Positions 61,347 through 64,000 of a DNA stretch of 64,000 nucleotides are shown one piece after another. Source of the DNA: Fen-455 sp050012675 (GTDB taxonomy: Bacteria > Actinomycetota > Acidimicrobiia > Acidimicrobiales > Bog-793); assembly GCA_050012675.1 (NCBI GenBank), contig JBEKGS010000004.1, positions 95,577 to 159,576 on the forward strand, in the 5' to 3' direction. Each line of letters starts with the position of its first letter. Position 1 is the stretch's first letter. Under the pieces are notes generated by a model, which did no database searches, was not told where the DNA came from, and was given only the letters and a program-made list of their open reading frames with translations. The position numbers and the translations under genes are program-made.

Positions 61347-62731
61347 CGCTTTGGGCCAACCGGATGGGGGCCGCCCCGGCTGACGCCCTCATGGCGTTCA
61401 CGGCGAGTCTGGCGTTCGACAGGCGGCTCGCGGTTAGCGATGTGCGGGGCTCGATCGCCCATGTCCATGGTCTTTCGAGAGCAGGGCTCCTCACCGATCC
61501 GGAGACGGACTTGCTGGTCAAGGCCCTTCGACAGGTTGGGGACGAATTGGCGAGCGACACCTTCGAGTACTCGGAGACAGACGAGGACATCCACACGGCC
61601 ATAGAGAGGCGGGTGACCGAGCTCGTCCCCGATTGCGGGGCCAAGCTCCACACCGGTCGTAGCCGCAACGATCAGGTTGCCACTGCACTGCGGCTTTTCA
61701 CCCGTGCGGAGCTGGCGGGCGTGATCGGGCGCGTCCTCGAGCTGCAACGCACTCTCGAGCGACTGGCCACGGGAGCCGGCGACGCCTACATGCCCGGCTA
61801 CACCCATCTGCAGCGGGCGCAGCCCGTACTGCTGGCCCACCACCTTTTGGCTCATGGCTGGGCTCTCGCACGTGACACCGACCGGATGTTCGCCACCTGG
61901 CGCCGCCTCGAGGTCTCGCCTCTCGGAGCCGGCGCCCTCGCGGGATCGTCGCTCGGGATCGACCCTGATCTTGTCGCCGACGAGCTGGGGTTCTCGGGGC
62001 GCTTCGAGAACTCGCTCGACGCTGTCAGCGATCGTGACTTCGTCGCAGAGACGTTGTTCGACCTGGCCCTGCTCGCGGTGCATCTGTCGCGCATCGGCGA
62101 GGAGATCGTCCTGTTCTCGAGCGAGGAGTTCGGTTTCGTCCGCCTCGACGATGCTTGGGCCACAGGCAGCTCAATGCTTCCCCAGAAGAAGAACCCCGAC
62201 GTGGCCGAGCTTGCCCGCGCCAAGGCGGGTCGGCTCGTCGGACATCTTGCCGGTTTCCTCACGACGCTCAAGGGCCTGCCGCTCTCGTACAACAGGGACC
62301 TCCAAGAGGACAAAGAGCCGCTGTTCGACGCCTTGGACCAGGTCGTGCTGGCCCTTGTCGCTCTCGATGGCCTCTTGGGCACAGCGACGTTCGACCGCGA
62401 CCGTATGCAGGCGGCGGCCAGCGGTCCCGGCCTCGCGGCAGTCGACCTGGCCGAATGGCTTGTGGCCAATGGTGTGCCGTTTCGAGAGGCTCATGGCCTT
62501 GTGGGCGGTCTTGTCCGGGAGTCACTCGGCCGTGGTGTCCCCCTGGGCGAGCTCGTCGAGGCCCATCCGGCCTTCGGAGAAGCGGCCCTCGAGGTGCTGG
62601 ACCCCGGTGCCGCCCTCCATCGCCGCACGACACCGGGCGGCACCGGGCCGGCCGCCGTCGAGGTGCAGCTCGACCGCTTTCGCCACCGCCTTGCCACTGA
62701 CGCAGCCCGGCTCGCCGAGCGGGAGATCTGA
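61343..62731 (+). CDS. argH: Argininosuccinate lyase
   Basis: 462 residues. Fumarase-superfamily signature GSSMLPQKKNPD, LHTGRSRNDQV and TYMPGYTHLQRAQP region. Releases arginine and fumarate. GTG 61343. Its stop is overlapped by the CTG start of the mpg-like gene. Confidence 0.96.
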   Translation: MTLWANRMGAAPADALMAFTASLAFDRRLAVSDVRGSIAHVHGLSRAGLLTDPETDLLVKALRQVGDELASDTFEYSETDEDIHTAIERRVTELVPDCGAKLHTGRSRNDQVATALRLFTRAELAGVIGRVLELQRTLERLATGAGDAYMPGYTHLQRAQPVLLAHHLLAHGWALARDTDRMFATWRRLEVSPLGAGALAGSSLGIDPDLVADELGFSGRFENSLDAVSDRDFVAETLFDLALLAVHLSRIGEEIVLFSSEEFGFVRLDDAWATGSSMLPQKKNPDVAELARAKAGRLVGHLAGFLTTLKGLPLSYNRDLQEDKEPLFDALDQVVLALVALDGLLGTATFDRDRMQAAASGPGLAAVDLAEWLVANGVPFREAHGLVGGLVRESLGRGVPLGELVEAHPAFGEAALEVLDPGAALHRRTTPGGTGPAAVEVQLDRFRHRLATDAARLAEREI

Positions 62732-63420
62732 CGAGCGCCGCGGAGCGCTTTGCGCCGCAGCTCAGGCGGCCAGCGCGACTCCCGCGGGCCTTTTTCGACA
62801 GGGATCCTGTAGTTGTCGCCCCGCAGCTGCTCGGCAAGCTCCTTCGGCGGGGCGGCCTCGTCGGGAGGATCGTCGAGGTGGAGGCGTACCGAGGGGTGAC
62901 GGACGCCGCGTCGCACGCCTTCAGGGGGAAAACGGCCCGGAACGCGACCATGTTCGGACCGCCGGGGCGGCTCTATGTCTATTTCACCTACGGGATGCAT
63001 TTCTGCGCGAACGTCGTGTGCTGGCCGGAAGGCGAGGCCGGAGCGGTGCTGCTCAGAGCATTGGCGCCGCTGAGTGGGCTGGAGGAGATGGCGGCCAGGC
63101 GTTACGGCACTGGGGATCTGCCGGGACCAGAGCGCGGCGCCACCTCCCGGCGCGTTCAACGGCAGTGGCGTCCCGAGGAGCTCTGCTCTGGTCCGGCGAA
63201 GCTATGCCAGGCATTCGCCCTGGACCGCACGGCCGACGGATATGACCTGGTCAGTGGTCGAGATGGCGTCGTGCTGCTTGACGACGGGACTCGACCTCCC
63301 CTCGAGCCGGCGACCGGGACCAGGATCGGGCTCTCGAAGAGCTGCGCGGCGCGCGAGCAGCCCTGGCGGTGGTGGGTTCCAGGCGAGGCGAGCGTCTCGG
63401 TCCGTCGCCCGAGCCGCTAG
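62728..63420 (+). CDS. DNA-3-methyladenine glycosylase (Mpg/AAG), CTG start
   Basis: 230 residues if read from CTG 62728. The AAG-family core LPRAFFDRDPVVVAPQLLGK, RIVEVEAYRGVTDAASHAF (catalytic Glu), MFGPPGRLYVYFTYGMHF and CSGPAKLCQAFAL is complete. It excises alkylated purines. No ATG, GTG or TTG lies between the in-frame stop at 62698 and the GTG at 62878, which is already inside the active site region, so a non-standard start is required; CTG 62728 makes a CTGA overlap with argH. Confidence 0.88.
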   Translation: MTSAAERFAPQLRRPARLPRAFFDRDPVVVAPQLLGKLLRRGGLVGRIVEVEAYRGVTDAASHAFRGKTARNATMFGPPGRLYVYFTYGMHFCANVVCWPEGEAGAVLLRALAPLSGLEEMAARRYGTGDLPGPERGATSRRVQRQWRPEELCSGPAKLCQAFALDRTADGYDLVSGRDGVVLLDDGTRPPLEPATGTRIGLSKSCAAREQPWRWWVPGEASVSVRRPSR

Positions 63421-63507
63421 GATCACGATCGAGAACTCGGCTTGGTAACTCCTCGTCGAGCCGAGCGGCGCACGACGGTCCGCGGCTTCGGGCCAACGTC
63501 CCGGAGC

Positions 63508-63535
63508 TTGACACAGGTGACAATCGTGCTACGCT
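63508..63535 (+). promoter_or_regulatory. rRNA operon promoter, TTGACA-N16-TACGCT
   Basis: A near-consensus -35 (63508-63513) and -10 (63530-63535). It would start a leader of about 345 nt ahead of 16S. A second TTGACA at 63696-63701 has no good -10. Confidence 0.65.
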
Positions 63536-63885
63536 CAAGAGCCGCTCAGAACGGGGTCGACCCGGTCTGAGTGACCTCCAGGTGGGCCTCAGGGCCCGCA
63601 TCTGGAAGGTGACGTGCGCCGCCGCCTCAAGAGGGCAAGCGCACACAGCGCGGTGGCACCTCCTTCCGAGAGGAAGTGTGCTCCGTCGTCGCTCCTTGAC
63701 AACGGAATAGGAACAGCCAAAAGCCAGTGCGGGTGGCTGTCGGGACCTCAAAAGGTGCCGACGGTCACGAAGTCAATGCACTAGAACGGACAACAAGACT
63801 GTTCTTGTGCCAGTTGGTATCTCGTTCACCGTATCGAGATACCAGCTCTCCAGATTGAAGCGCCGGTCTCACCGGCGTAGAGATC
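63536..63885 (+). other. Structured 16S rRNA leader
   Basis: 350 nt with no gene. It holds a stem around GGGTCGACCC (63545-63571), a CTTCC-GAGA-GGAAG stem with a GNRA tetraloop (63663-63676), a boxA-like TGTTCTTG (63800-63807), a 10-bp perfect stem TGGTATCTCG/CGAGATACCA (63815-63844) and CGCCGG-TCTCA-CCGGCG (63861-63877). These fit antitermination and pre-rRNA processing elements. Confidence 0.6.
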
Positions 63886-64000
63886 TCGATGGAGAGTTTG
63901 ATCCTGGCTCAGGACGAACGCTGGCGGCGTGCTTAACACATGCAAGTCGAACGGAGTCGATCTGGTGGCAACACCGGTGAAAACTTAGTGGCGAACGGGT
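63886..64000 (+). rRNA. rrs: 16S ribosomal RNA, 5' end (partial)
   Basis: AGAGTTTGATCCTGGCTCAG (63893-63912) is the universal 5' region of bacterial 16S, followed by GACGAACGCTGGCGGCGTGC and CTTAACACATGCAAGTCGAA. The mature 5' end is placed 7 nt before AGAGTTTG by analogy with E. coli. Continues beyond the window. Confidence 0.97.

Noticed and set aside
63640..63720. T-box riboswitch in the rrn leader
   Set aside because: GGTGGCACC is present, but no specifier stem or downstream synthetase gene; 16S follows. Kept only as a low-confidence curiosity.
1..64000. CRISPR arrays, insertion sequences, prophage, attachment sites
   Set aside because: No regularly spaced repeats, transposase, integrase or phage genes were seen on either strand.

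Overview
The window is a gene-dense, GC-rich chromosomal segment from an actinobacterium. Three things support this: a mycothiol synthase-like gene (mshD), strong use of GTG starts with 4-nt stop/start overlaps, and many start codons sitting 6-8 nt behind a TANNNT -10 hexamer with no Shine-Dalgarno sequence (leaderless transcripts, common in Actinobacteria). The gene neighbourhoods and the first 115 nt of a 16S rRNA gene at the right edge suggest a deep lineage such as Acidimicrobiia, but that is inference; a 16S search would settle it. I see no insertion sequences, prophage, integrons, CRISPR arrays or tRNAs. The content is essentially housekeeping and biosynthetic.

Layout. 1-2581: 3' part of a NodI/DrrA-type ABC exporter with two paralogous permeases. 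2701-5372: a 1-Cys peroxiredoxin, a polytopic glycosyltransferase-like membrane protein, and a convergent single-TM protein. 5518-16545: seven genes chained by 4-nt overlaps (rel, hisS, aspS, rarA, alaS, ruvX, aroE), probably one leaderless operon joining the stringent-response enzyme to three aminoacyl-tRNA synthetases. 16697-20349: two SEDS (RodA/FtsW) proteins flanking a DUF151 nuclease-like protein. 20373-24071: polyphosphate kinase and exopolyphosphatase, with ppk1 sharing overlapping -10 elements with the divergent SEDS gene. 23998-28264: UPF0104 flippase-like protein, AI-2E family permease, polyprenyl-phosphate mannose synthase, alpha/beta hydrolase. 28224-31186: menaquinone genes (menG, menF) and an SDR. 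31311-35514: pstSCAB high-affinity phosphate uptake behind four PHO-box-like 11-mers.

35532-53167: split histidine and tryptophan clusters. hisC-hisD are on the minus strand; hisBHAF, hisI, trpE and trpCFBA are on the plus strand. They are interspersed with nth, mshD, rlmN, an ATP-grasp enzyme, a lone GroES-like protein, a YgfZ-like protein and a DMT transporter. hisG, hisE, trpD and trpG are not in the window. 53317-55163: a second ABC exporter. 55278-63420: argCJBDRGH (no argF) behind an ARG-box-like operator, then an Mpg-type DNA glycosylase that appears to start at CTG. 63421-64000: promoter and long structured leader of an rRNA operon, and the 5' end of 16S rRNA.

The main surprises are regulatory and architectural rather than a new multigene system: systematic leaderless promoters, a back-to-back ftsW/ppk1 promoter, a 15-bp perfect hairpin inside the start of pstC, two probable CTG starts, antiparallel overlapping 3' coding ends, and a GroES-like protein and an ATP-grasp enzyme embedded in the histidine cluster.
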